A program made the translations under genes and the position numbers. This document shows, piece by piece, positions 44,241 through 56,700 of a DNA stretch of 64,000 nt. The stretch's first letter is position 1. Each line of letters opens with the position of its first letter. The stretch comes from Odontocerum albicorne (lineage: Eukaryota > Arthropoda > Insecta > Trichoptera > Odontoceridae): contig OX463856.1 in NCBI GenBank assembly GCA_949825065.1, forward strand, positions 18,720,632-18,784,631, in the 5' to 3' direction. The notes under the pieces are model-generated. The model was not told the origin of the DNA. It searched no databases and saw nothing but the letters and a program-made list of their open reading frames with translations.

Positions 44241-44628
44241 GTACATTTACTTTCAAAGGAAACAACCATCTGTCGAATTCCAATTGGATATTCAAAAGCA
44301 TTTTGTTGAATAATTTACTCGTTAAAAAGCTTTTACAATTTACTGAAAGATGGCAGTAGTAGTCAATATTTAGATTTACTTTTACGAAATAAAGCTACAA
44401 ATGGATTGATTTGAAATTTTTAATTTTGTGAGATTGACCGACCGGTGACAAATTTGTGGTCTTCAAATATTTTAAGATTATGCTGAATATTGTTACTAAG
44501 GTACGATCCCACAACCTTCATTTTAAAATATGCACGCAAACATTTTTTTGTATTTGAGACGCTTGGTAAGGTATTTTTATTTTTCTTTCCTAAAATGTTT
44601 CCCCCTGAAAACGTTTGGACATAATATA

Positions 44629-45208
44629 TTGGGATGCTGCAAAAGTTCGTCCCACTTTTCATAAAAAAATTGAAGAAGAAAATATTTACTAAAAATTACA
44701 TTTAATCAATGTGCCGTTCTGTTAAATGACATTTCTCCGTCTCTCTGGTAGCTGCATAATCCCGCGCTTATATAGTAGAAGCTTTGAGGTTTCTGGCTAA
44801 AGAACTGGCCCAGGTGATTTTTCAAGTTTTCCAAGGAAGAAAAGTTTTTACCATCTAAACTTTTTTGAAGCGATCTAAATAAATGATAGTCAGAATTCAC
44901 TTAGTTGTGAACAGTATTTCTCCGAATTAATGGTCTGGTTTTCAGGTACCAGCTCATAATAAATGATTCCCTTCCAGTCCCACCAAATGCATAGCACAAC
45001 CTTCTTCGGGTGTAAATTAGTTTTGGCACTAGTTGAAGGGACATCTCCGCGTTTAGAATATGATCTCTTACGCTTAACATTATTATACACAATCCATTTT
45101 TCATCACCTGTAACCATCCGCTTTAAAAATGGATCGATTTCGTTGCGCTTCAATAGATAACTGCAAGCAGAAATTCGGTCTATCAAACATTTTTTTAAGT
45201 GCACGCAT
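44629..45208 (-). mobile_element. SETMAR-type mariner, 5'-truncated and deleted
   Basis: The 3' end TTGGGATGCTGCAAAAGTTC is preceded by TA at 44627-44628. The coding part is antisense. The 5' end is lost where a LINE fragment starts near 45209. Confidence 0.75.
44706..45204 (-). pseudogene. SETMAR-type transposase fragment
   Basis: IDRISACSYLLKRNEIDPFL, VTGDEKWIVYNNVKRKRSYS (first Asp), IWWDWKGIIYYELVPENQTI, then a deletion that removes the HQDNARPH region and joins SQL to NSDYHLF (third Asp kept). The frame changes at the deletion. Confidence 0.88.
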
Positions 45209-45300
45209 CTCTACTGTACATTTTTCCTTTTTCTGCCAAGTCCAAGTTTCACTTTCATATGTCAAAGTGGGCACCAGCACACTATTATCTGCTTACTCTA
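45209..45300 (-). mobile_element. LINE fragment, antisense
   Basis: 'caagtccaagtttcactttc' and 'gtcaaagtgggcaccagcac', the same stretch that is amplified in the 73-bp array near 20 kb. Confidence 0.5.
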
Positions 45301-45374
45301 GTGGTATTAAACCTGAAGTCAATTACTGGAGCTGAAGATAATATTGTCTCCTAGGGAAGTTCCTCAATATGTTT

Positions 45375-45925
45375 GAGTTAAAATATTTTGAAGGGTACCG
45401 TGCGAAAGAGAAAGTTTGTATTGCTATTTTAGATCATTTGAAGGGTACTACACGATATTAAAAGTTTGAATTGCCATTTAGCATATTTTGAATGGTACCA
45501 TACGAAAGAAAAAGTTCGAATTACATTTTAGATAGATATTTTGAAAGGTACCATACGAAAGATTTTTTTTGAATAGCCATTCAGGATATTTTGAAGGGTA
45601 TCGTACGAATGAAACAATTAGAATTACCATTTAGGATAAGAATACACTACGAAAGAAAAACATTGAATTACCATTTTAGATGTTTTGAAGGGTTCTATAC
45701 GAAAGAAAAAAATGAAAAATTGTATTTGAATACGAAGAAAAAGTTTGAATTACTATGTATGGTATTTTGAAGGGTACCATACGAAAAAATAAGTTTGAAT
45801 TACCATTTAGGATAAGGGTACCATACGAAAGAAAAAAATGAATTACCATTTAAGATATTTTGAAGGATACGTACCACGCGAAAGAAAAAGTGTGAATTAC
45901 TATTACCATACGAAAGAAAAATTGT
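45375..45925. repeat. Degenerate about 50-bp repeat, roughly 11 units
   Basis: 'attttgaagggtaccatacg', 'aaagaaaaagtttgaat' and 'taccatttaggat' recur with indels. Old tandem array. Confidence 0.85.
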
Positions 45926-45929
45926 ATTT

Positions 45930-47660
45930 TTTATCAATCAACGATTAAAAGGAGTTTCAGGATCGGAGGAAAAGGATAAATAAAAGAAATGAAACTAGAA
46001 TTTCACATTTTGTATTTTTTAAACTCCTTACATTACAGGTGATACACAATAAACACTAAAACATGAGAATTAATTTTCTTATATAAAAGAAAAAAAATAT
46101 TTTTACATATAATTAAACAACATTTTTATACTTACTACAACATGTAGGTATTTAATCACTATTCACATATTATTTTATCGATTATTTATTTTAAAAAACA
46201 TTAACAAATTATTTCACAATTGTCCATTATTTTATATGTATAAATTTGTATACTAAATTATAATTAATTTTGTTAATCTCGACGCTTTTCACATTGTGTT
46301 TACTTTTTGTATAGATTTATTTACATTATAATACATTTAATTTATATTAACAATTTCAACACCACAAATTGTAATGCTAATAAATTTTTTTTTCTGAATA
46401 AGAAATTATTTGATATTTCAGTTATGTTTTCAAAAGAATCGATCACGAGTATTTGAGAATTCGAGAAAATATTTCATTGGATATTTTTTGCATTAATTTT
46501 ATATCTACACAATTCTGAATAATATTGAGAGAATGCAAAAAAATGTGGGTGTCTGTTTTTAACACAATAACTACCAATTATGTACAAATTAATCAAAATC
46601 ACCAGCCCTTCTAATTTGTGGGCAGCAGTTTAGTACCAAAATATATATTTTTATTAATGCAGTTGCAACAATTAGAAGAAACTTGGGGCGGACGCTAGGT
46701 GAGTCCAGGGCCGGCTCTAGGCAGTTTCTCAGGGCGCTAACTATTTTATGGTGCATAATTTACAAGAATATTTCTTTATGATAAATGTTTAGAAAATAGA
46801 TAACCACTGGTGAAATGAAGTCAATATGAAAACTATCGTTATTTTAGTGCTACCATTTTTTGTGTTAATTTTTTATAATTTATAATATGCTTCGTCGAGG
46901 CATTACAATAATTGGTGGTGCATAATAAAGGGTTAAAATATGACCGTATTTCGTAAAATGAAAACAGAAAATGGAAAAAAATATTTATTATTTGCATTAT
47001 TTACCGTTAAGTGTTCGCTTTTATCTGAAAGTGATAGACTACCCGATAACAGTCATGTTAACAACATAATGCATCCCTTAACTATCTTAGTTGTCTATGG
47101 TATGCGGGATAAAAATAAACCAATTGACAAATATTGTTTATGGTAGTTAGTGTGTTAATATTTCTTTTTTAAACAATGAGAGTAAACAATTAATTAATAA
47201 CTTAATCGTAATCAAGAATTGACATAAAAAAGTAAGTTGTCAAATTAAGTGATATAGACAAAATTTGTTGTTAAGTATTCGAATTTCTTTATGTAAGTTT
47301 ATCAAAAATATTTTTTTAAGTATTTTTTGTCTCTTGATCATCACTGTAAGTAAAGTTAATAAATAACCCATGGTTGGGATTTTTTACAATTTGCAAAGTA
47401 TGCAAAAATGATTTTCTTAAAAATGTTAAATTATTGCACATTGATACACGAATAAAATTATAAATACTTCGTTTCGTTTTAAATTATAATTAAATATATT
47501 TATATCAAAATATTTCAAGACGTATGCATTTTATTTATAAGTGCAAAAATCATTGAAATATTTTTACCTCTTATTAATTTAAAAAATGATCATTTTTTTT
47601 AATTGAAGTAAGATAAAATGATTGGTCATTTATTATGCTATAAGTCAACCCTGAACAAAT
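45930..47660. other. AT-rich intergenic, nothing recognised
   Basis: No coding or repeat signal I can support. The 68-codon frame at 46940-47146 (+) has no motif. Confidence 0.4.
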
Positions 47661-47661
47661 A

Positions 47662-47784
47662 ACAGCCCGCGGGCCTTGAAAACCAGGCTGGAATCTTTTT
47701 ATAAAAAGTTTGCAATCGAAACCGTAACCCTCGGAGTAGAAGACGGGTGTCTTACTAAATAGTCAACCGTGGTTGTTAGTTGTT
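47662..47784 (-). repeat. SINE family B, head half
   Basis: Antisense: 'accaggctggaatctttt' then 'cggtgtcttac'-type A-box complement ('gggtgtcttactaaatagtc'). Confidence 0.65.
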
Positions 47785-48879
47785 AATATATAGTAATATT
47801 TTAGTGTGACCCGCAAGCTATAACTATTTTTTTATTTATATTCATTAATTTTAAAAAGAAATGAAAGAAAAAGTAATTTTATTCGACTCGTTAAATCACT
47901 TTGTATTTTTTAAATATTAATTTGTTTTTGACTATATAATTTTTTTATTTATGTTAATGAATTGCCATTACTAAAATAGTATAAAAAAGAAAATTATTTA
48001 GTCAAAAAATAAAAGAAAAAAATATATGTATTGGCGAGTACGGCTCATGTAGGTACGAGTATACCTATATATAGTACAAATTAGTAACAATGTAACCGGC
48101 TGTGCATCACACACGGTTACAATAGTTGTATTCACGCATTCACTCTTATAATATGGTGTGGGGATAAAAAGTAAGATTTTCGGTAGATACCAATTATAAT
48201 TTAAAAAACATACAAGTAGGTATAAAAATTTAACAAGAAAAATATTCTAAAAATTAGTTATAGCTTGCTGACCACCTTAAAATACGAGGTACGTAATTTT
48301 CCCAGGGCTGTACTATTTTTCGTAAATATTTTTTCGTCTCCTCTTCCAAACAGAAAATAAATGATCATTCTTAAAATAACTTGAGTTTTCGCGTTTATTT
48401 ATAAAATAATTATATTTATATTTAGTTAATATCCAATTTGAAAAATAACACATTTACTATCGGGTACATAATATAAATATAACACAGACCTGCAAAATTC
48501 AAGTATATAAAAACTTTTTTGAAAAATGATTCTCAATTTACAGTTTTTTGAGGTGTTGAATCCAAAGTTGTTCTCAGTTTTTCTCCATCCATTTATTCTT
48601 AGCTTGCATTGGAATTGATAGCTAATGGAATACAGTGTGAATTTAATAACGGACCGTGATTAAATAAAACATATTCTGTGACAAACACTGTTCAAATTTA
48701 CTATGCAAACTAATATGTTGTCCCTAACAAAGGTTTATATGTCTTGCAGATATCATTAGGACAAAAATTGGGTTGCTAACTTCATTCCAAACCTGCTCAA
48801 TGTATATTATTATGAAAGATAATAGTTCAACGCATTGTTCAGTTATTGTTAAGTACCCAAATTACTTGAGCGATTTTGG

Positions 48880-49230
48880 CGTCATTTTGAAGATGGAACG
48901 AAATAAGTTGTTTTGGTACTTGATGCTTTTTTACTAACGCAAAAAAAATTGTCTCAACTTAAAAAACAAAAGAAATACACATTATATGGCGACGATGCAG
49001 TAAATAATCGTGTGTGTCAAATGTGGTTAGATTTTTTTTAAGGGTTCGCTCAGGAAGACCGCTTACCACCGCGATAACAACAAAATCAAAGATCGAAAAC
49101 CACAAACGTTCTACAAGATCAGAGATTTCTGAGATATTGTAAATATTGAAAATCACCGTCTACGAGCATTTGATTCTAATTTGCTTTTGAATTTTACCTA
49201 AAAATACGTAACAACTACATTTCGAACAAC
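48880..49230 (+). pseudogene. SETMAR-type mariner fragment
   Basis: KQKKYTLYGDDAVNNRVCQM, then a frameshifted GSLRKTAYHR-like stretch and ILKITVYEHL-like end. Third relic of the N-terminal part of this mariner type in the window. Confidence 0.5.
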
Positions 49231-49904
49231 ACGATTAATTAAACGACGTTAGCATTTAAACTTTACCCTTCTTTTGAAAGAGGTGTGATATTAAATTTAT
49301 AACATTTCAGATTATAACGAAACAATACGTTTTCCATCGGATCTACTTGATACATTGTACTATTGAGAGTAGAGGTATAAAATATTAACTTTAACATCGC
49401 CTGACCATGTGATGGGCGTGGCCAGCGTGGTATATGTCCATACACGCTCTAACTTGTTCAGGCTGGAAACTTTTTAACCTTAATTGTAAGTGTAATTTGT
49501 TACTCGTATTTCAGCACACGCAAAATAAGCGATAGAGAATTAAAATTTAAAAAAAGTTTCCTTCGCAGGTCTGTGTAATTTAAAATTCTGAGATCTCTTC
49601 CTAATTTTATTATTTTATTTAAATGTCCAAAATTCTAGTTATATTAAGGATCTGAGAAAACATGACAGTTCATTAATTTAAACAATTTTAAGAGAAAACT
49701 CCTGAAACGGAGTACTCGGAAAACCTTTGTCAAATTAAAAAGAACAATATTTTTTTTCCAAATATATCAACCATTATTTACATTGTATCAAAATATCACT
49801 GCCAATTTTTTATAAGATTATTGCAACAAAACAAATTCGAAAATAGTCGAATTTGAAAAAGACCAACTAAAAACTTGAATCATTCTGGTTTTATTACCAA
49901 CGAC

Positions 49905-50050
49905 ATCCGTGGTCTAGTTGGTAAGTTTACTGTTTTCCAATTTTGTGGTTGCGAGTTAGATTCTCGTTGGAACACAGTTTTTTTTAATAAAAATGATTTT
50001 TTGTAAAATTTTTGCTTAAAGCCTCCAATTTTTTAAAATCTATACATTTT
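49905..50050 (+). repeat. SINE family B, head and part of body
   Basis: 'atccgtggtctagttggtaa' (A box) and 'gtggttgcgagttagattct' (B box). Confidence 0.75.
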
Positions 50051-50071
50051 ATGATTCATTCGTGTATTATT

Positions 50072-50276
50072 ATAATACATTGTCGTTATATAAAGTATAA
50101 TTGGAAAACTTAATGCCATATTGCAATCGCTTCTAAATAAACAGAAATGTATTAAAGAGGACTTAATTAAAAACAAGATTGCAATCCTTTTTAAAAATTC
50201 TGCGTTCTTAAGAGAATCGAACCTGTGATCCCCTGGTTGGATGAATTCTTACTAATTAGGCCGCAGAGGTCGTTGA
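50072..50276 (-). repeat. SINE family B, opposite orientation to its neighbour
   Basis: Antisense tail 'acattgtcgttatataaag', body 'tattaaagaggacttaa', head with 'gaatcgaacctgtgatccc' (B-box complement). Faces the copy at 49905, giving an inverted pair. Confidence 0.75.
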
Positions 50277-50279
50277 TGT

Positions 50280-51540
50280 TTTGAAAAAAAAAACACTATT
50301 GATACATATTGTTATAAAAAAGGTTACAATTTTTTTACAATAGACAAAAAAATATACATTTATCAACACGTGTAGTTTTTGGTTAATTTCCGTTAAGTTA
50401 AAAACAACATTTTACAGTTTGTGTAGTTCGAAACTTTATATATTTTTGAAATTATTCAATAAACAACGCTGTATTTGATTCATCAATGTCTAATCATTAT
50501 TTGTATATAACATACTGCATCCAAAACATATGAATATTTAAACGTTAACGAATTTGAAAAATGTATATCCCAAATTGACTAACGACCATTTATTGTACGA
50601 GTATGCTTTTATCATACTCGTATGGTCTTGGGTAATTTCTTATCATTTAAAAAAAGAAATAAAACAATTTATCAGACATTAACCAAATACCATTTATATA
50701 ATCCTTTGGCTTTGGGTTAATTTCTATTAATTTAAAAACTACATTTCTCAGATTGGGGATTAACAATTTTACATTTATGTCATTTTAAACAATTTTGTAC
50801 TTACCAGAAGTTAACCAAATACCCCACATATTACGAATATAGTAAGTATGCAATTAATAGCATTGTTGAAATAAATACATAAAGTTTTTTTAAAAGTTTA
50901 TTAAAAAATTACACAGATATTCTCAAAGCGTCAATAAACAAGTAGATACAAAAGATAAAAAACAAGTTCACATTTTAAAAATCAAACAATAATTATAAAA
51001 TATTTGTGTTGTGTAACATCAAGGTAAAAACTGAAATAATCATCTCACAATCGTCAACTTCAATATCAAACTTATGCTGTCTTTCTTACTTACAATGAAT
51101 ATTACTTTGCCATCTCTGTTTACGTGTCAAATTATAAAATACATGTCGAATTTGTATTATATCAAATGAATACCCAATTTATTACTCAATGCATTTATTT
51201 TACTCTATGTATGATAGAATAAGGAGAAAAGGAAATAATGCGGATTGTAAGAAGATATAATACTAAAGATGTAGTGCTGAAAGATGTCACAGATTTTTTA
51301 TAACTATTTAATTCATTTATAAAAAAATATTATGTATCACGTGAATCAACTCTTGATATACTGTATCAATACAAATACATTAACAGAACATCTCTCAATA
51401 TCCTCCATATATATTTGTCAAAAATATATTTACAAAATCGAAAATACTGAGTAGACGTCTCTAGTGAAGATGAATCACAATACCTCTAGCTCTTTCCATT
51501 CTCGACAAATATGGTTCATTTGACAGTAACTTTTTCAATT
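50280..51540. other. AT-rich intergenic, nothing recognised
   Basis: I see no gene or element in this stretch. Confidence 0.4.
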
Positions 51541-51544
51541 TATT

Positions 51545-51670
51545 ACAGAATAAGGATAACAATGATATGAAAGTATAAGGATTCAATTTATGACAGAATA
51601 AGGATTTAATTTATGACAGTGTATGACAGAATAAAGATTTTATTTATGACAGTGTATGATAGAAAGAGGA
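51545..51670. repeat. Short irregular tandem repeat
   Basis: 'tttatgacagaataaggatt' and 'atttatgacagtgtatga' variants, about five times. Confidence 0.7.
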
Positions 51671-51699
51671 ATAAGGACATTACGTAAGAATGAGGATTA

Positions 51700-51920
51700 A
51701 AATAAAAAAAGTTTACTTAACAAGAAGAAATGAGCGTTGAGATGATTCTGCCAAGTAGAAAGAATGAATTATGAAAGTTTTACATAACAGTATATAAGGG
51801 GTATAGAAGGTATGAGACATTTGAGAAGGCCTAGAAAAACGTGGCAACCAATTGAATCAAATTTTTAAAGTGGGAAGAGGCAAAAGCGTTGATAATGGGC
51901 ATAATGCTTGAAATATATAA
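51700..51920 (+). mobile_element. LINE RT tail relic
   Basis: MRHLRRPRKTWQPIESNF resembles the RRPRKTWLQ-type RT tail; the preceding words 'gagatgattctgccaagtag' match a degraded RWFGHVER. Confidence 0.5.
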
Positions 51921-52440
51921 ATATATAAAATGAAATATATAAAAAATTCAATTCAATTTTGTTTTTTACACATGAATTTTAAAGCATAGTTAATTATTAC
52001 TGATAAAATAGTTTGTATCTATAAAGGAATTACCTTTTTTTATTCTTAAGTAACAGAATCTCAAGTATATAGTCTCAATTGAAGTTGCAGATGATTCACA
52101 AAACATTTGTTTCATTTATAACGATATTTTTTCGGACTCAAATTTGTCAGTTTAACTTTTATATTCTTAAGAGGTCATTAAATGGCATCAATCATGGTTG
52201 TAATGAACCACTTTGAATTTGTCGTATTGCTTCTATTCTCAGTTATTAAAAATGGTTTAATTTTCAGTTTATGGATTTTTAATAAATTCCAGTTTGACTT
52301 TGAACCACCTGTTATCGATTACGTTTATACTGATTTTTTATTAGTCCGTTGTCGTTATTTATTGGTACATGATTCGAGAATTGTCAGTATTTAGTTCTTA
52401 AATTGTTTTCTAAGGTGGTTAAAATTTTTGAACACCAGAA

Positions 52441-52881
52441 TTACCTTTTTAGAAAGTTAAAACAGTTTAAATGTCTGTTCTTGGGAAATATGGTATTGGA
52501 GTTTAGGATAATAGTGCAAGACGATCTTCCCCTTAGCCAGAACTCGAAAACGAAACCCAGTACAGTATTGAGTACAGGAAAGAACGCTAACGGATATTTC
52601 AGGGATGATACCTTTGGTCTCGGGAATAACTGAGAAATAGATGATTCGTTCAGAATCCAATTGTAAAGCTCCCTGGATTCTTTCTTCAACGATAGGCCTG
52701 ATGCAGTTGGTAAAGGTTTGGTGTGGTCAAGGGCGTTAGGCATATCTGATGTATATACTGACCAGCTCGCATCTTTGTATACACGGTGAGGTGTTAACAA
52801 TTGACTACATTGTGAACGCTTGCTCAACGTACACGATGGCTCGCGGGCTGAAGAAGCTGGATATAATTTCGTCAGATGCAA
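52441..52881 (-). other. Unidentified 146-codon ORF in the presumed tup 3' UTR
   Basis: Open from 52881 to 52441, with balanced base composition compared with its surroundings. I recognise no domain. It lies downstream of the tup stop on the same strand, so it may be a 3' UTR ORF, a decayed gene or repeat. Confidence 0.2.
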
Positions 52882-53611
52882 TAGACTAGCTGATGAACCT
52901 AACCAAACATATATGAGGGCTTCAGACGTATTGATCGACTATTAAAGAGCTCGGGGCTGGATCGCGTCTATCTGTAGTAAGCCCGATATGAATCTTACAA
53001 TACTTTGAACACACAACGCGGAAGGAAAATGACAACCTTAAATGGTTAGTTCTAGTGGGAAAAATAAATGGTAAAGGAAGCAGATAGAGAGCACACTTCC
53101 AATGGAGTTGCCAAGTGAAAAAAGCAATGGGGTGTTCATTTCAGAAGGTGTTACATAAGACAATAGATAATTTGCACTGGAAAAGGATGGTTGATGATCA
53201 CGATCCTCAGAATTGTGGAGTTGACCAAGAAGAAGCTATTTGGAAATATAGTTTGTTTTCAGGTATTGATTTAACAGTTGTAGATCCTTTTAAAATCTTA
53301 GCCTAGAAAGTTCAAACACATTTGTTTAAGCCTGAATAATTGTTCTTTGGATATATATTAGAAACACAAGAAATATAAGTAGTTCAGAAACTTGTAATGG
53401 TTTAATTAAGGTTGTAGATCTTTCAAAAAAGATTAATCACAGCAAGTTACAACACACTAATTCAAGTTTAAATCACTGTTCTTTGGATATTCGTCTTCAA
53501 TAATTATTAGTTGGCAGTTCGGATAATCTTGTTCTCAGATGGTTAAGGTGTTTGGTTTCAATTTAGGTTGCAGGTGGCCATCTTGGAGTGGTGCCACGGG
53601 ACCACAAGAGG

Positions 53612-53758
53612 TTAGGGGCTGGCCGGCATGGAATCGTCGCTCTCGAGGTATGTCACGTAGCTGTCTGCACTATCCGGGTGGACCAGGGAGTCTTGCATCA
53701 TGGGCGGGTGAAGAGTAGAAGGCTGTTGGTGCATTCCTCCTAGGTCATAACCATGCAT
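53612..53758 (-). CDS. tup: tup terminal coding exon
   Basis: 147 bp. Encodes [20 protein letters not shown], then [10 protein letters not shown]...[15 protein letters not shown] and TAA. Joined after ...HLVNQ in phase 0; acceptor TCCTTTCAG. The 3' UTR probably extends left of 53612; a TTTATT (minus AATAAA) cluster near 52355 is one possible end. Confidence 0.92.
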   Translation of the reverse strand: MHGYDLGGMHQQPSTLHPPMMQDSLVHPDSADSYVTYLESDDSMPASP

Positions 53759-56700
53759 CTGAAAGGATATACATATTAAGATGTTGTTTTCTTTAATTAG
53801 AAATGAAGATAAATAGTTATCAAATTAATCTTATTAACGCTGATGTACTAATGCAGTGGTTTACACACTTTTTGTATCACATCGTTCTTGGTGTAGGGAT
53901 AGGTGAGCTGTTGCTTAATACAGTTTCTTAAATCTTAGAATCAAACTAGACATATCTACCCTCATTTCCAGTTCCACGTTGAGTTTAGAGGATATTTCGT
54001 TCCTATTACAGATATACTCGTAACTTGGCATTCATTAAAAGTTATTCACCTCTACTCATCTCCAAAACCACTGTCGTAAGAAATGTATCCCCGTATTGAC
54101 GTTTTTTATGCGCTGTTTAACTCCTTTAGGAAAAATCTCATCAATTTAGTATAATCCTGTGAATAATTTCATTTTAACGTTATTTATAACATCCTATTAT
54201 TTGTTCTAATGTTAATCACGTATATTTTTACTATTATTTTTACCAAATACCTTAAAATTATGATTTGTTTCATACAAGTTTTTTGTACTTGTTGATATAT
54301 TTGTTTATTGTATGAGTTAAGGAAACGTGCAATTTAATTCAAAGGACAATTTTATAAAGCGCTGTTTAGAGAGCAAAGTTTCCCCAAGGGCACTCTAACT
54401 CGGGATTCGAACCCACTATTATTTAACAAATCACGTCTGGCAGCGATAGTATCACCCGAGCGAATCATGTATAGCGCTTTATTTGTGCAAAGTACAAACT
54501 TGTGGAATTATTGCATTATGACAATCTATTCTACCAATCAGAAAGGTGTTTATGAGGCTTTGTGTGTAAACCAAACTAAAAATCTTTCTTTTTTTTAAAT
54601 CTGGGTTCTAGCAGGAATCAAACCCGCAACATCCGGATCGAAAGACAGGCGTCTTGTCAATTATGCCATGGAGTTTGTCTACGGCTACTACGGGAACTGC
54701 CGACTTGCGGATCACTGTTTAAGTAGCATTGTGTTAGAGCAGTGTTACCCAACCGGTGGTCCGCGGCCCGGTGCTGGGCCGCAGAGACTTTCCGCCGGGC
54801 CGCAAACAGTATGCCAAATTTCAAGAAATTCGCCATGCAAAAATATTAAATATAGGATTTTCATCCATGTCCTCAATAAAATCGAAACAAAGGAATAGAC
54901 TGGACGTGAATGCAGCACTTCATCTGTCAGAGACAGCACTGCAGCCAAGAATATCCAATATATAAGCAAAGATGCAACAGCAGGTTTCGCATTAGTTTAT
55001 TGCAAAAATCCCATTGTTTTTGTTTAATTTTAATTGTATCAGACAATGTTACAATTAAATTGTTTAACTGTTATATGTATATTTGTCAATTATAGTTACA
55101 TATGTTCATCTGTCACAATATATGATAAGATTTAAAAAATATGAAATAAAAAAAACATTTTTATTTCGGTATTAGTGGTCCGCGAAATTTTTTTCATTTT
55201 TTTACCGGTCCACAGGTCTAAAAAGGTTGGGGAACACTGTGTTAGAGGACTTATACGAAAACTAACCTGTATTATTTTTCTCTCATCAACCATACATTTT
55301 AAATAATAATAATAAAACGACACTTTATATAGCGCCATATAGAGAGCGAACTCTTCTCAAGGGCGCTCTAATTCGGGAATTGAACTGTTCTTATTGAAAG
55401 ATCTCTTAATCGTCTACGTACCCACTTGAGTAGATTAAAACCCTCTTTGCATAACAGGAGAAATCCGTACAAATTGCCAATAAAATTTTAAAAATCTTCA
55501 TTTGTAGGATTGTCACAGAAGATCCATTACTATACTCGTGCATGTGTGGAGTCATTGAATCAATGTCGCATCTGCTGACTTGTCTGCTGTGTCGTTAGTT
55601 GCTCGGAAGAACACCTGCTGAAAGGAAGCTCCAATGCCATCATAGTTGCGACTTTCTGAGCTGATACAATATAGATCTGGTGTTGTCGACATAGCTGATA
55701 CAATATAGATTGGAATTGAAATATAAAAAATATTGCTCTGTAAGAAGGTGATAGTTTGAAACATTTTCAGCTCCGATTAATAAAAACCTGAAAAAAATCA
55801 ATATAAGACCAGGAAAATAAACGTCAGAAGCATAATAACCTTTTTACCACACAATCGTAATATTGTCAGGTCTAACAAAACTTTTTTTACTTAGGAAATA
55901 AATTAAGGTAATAATCACCTGATTCACTAGATGTTGGAATGCCGGTCCATGTGGTGGCCCCTGCTCTAGGTCGGTGTGAAGAGCGAAATCACTCAGGGCC
56001 TTCCATGGGGGCTGGTAGGCAGTCACTTCAAGGGGGGCCAGGCCCAGGGGTGAGTCGTGCCTCACAGGAGACCCTGCCACAAGAGCTACTCCTTGCATGC
56101 CTCCATATCCCAGCTTTCTACCCTCCTGCACCATATACTGCGTGTCAGAAAGTGTTGCATGTCATGCTACTGGAACTATCATTGTATATGGGATGATTAT
56201 AGTTAGACAAGGGATTAACAATAAGATATTTAGACGTTAATATGCATAAAGGACTTAACCCTTGTTTTACCTTTTCTGAGATGAATGAGAATGCATCATG
56301 CCGCTTTGTATTATATTACATTATAATTTCGTTGTGAACAGTTCAACCTGGCGGGTTTATTGCCACGTGTCAATTTCTCTCAACCAACCAGAAATATGTT
56401 AAAAGGGTCTGAAGTGAAAATTAGAGTAGAATATTTTTTTAATAAAAAAAGCTTGGGTTCCAACGTGAATCGAACGCAGAACCCCTGGGCTGAAAGACAG
56501 ATGTCTTATCAACTAAGCTTTGTATATTATATTGTATTACACTTTTGCTGTAGACTGTACAACCTGGCGGGTTAGTTGCCAGAAAGGTATTTAAACAAGT
56601 CTTAAATAAAAACCAGACTAGAACCCTTTTTAAATAGTTTGTGTACAAATTGGAATCGAACCCACAACCTCCGGGTTCAAAGACTCCTATAGTTTCAACT

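Noticed and set aside
48105..48125. Short hairpin 'gtaaccg...cggttac'
   Set aside because: Seven-base arms are expected by chance in a window this size.
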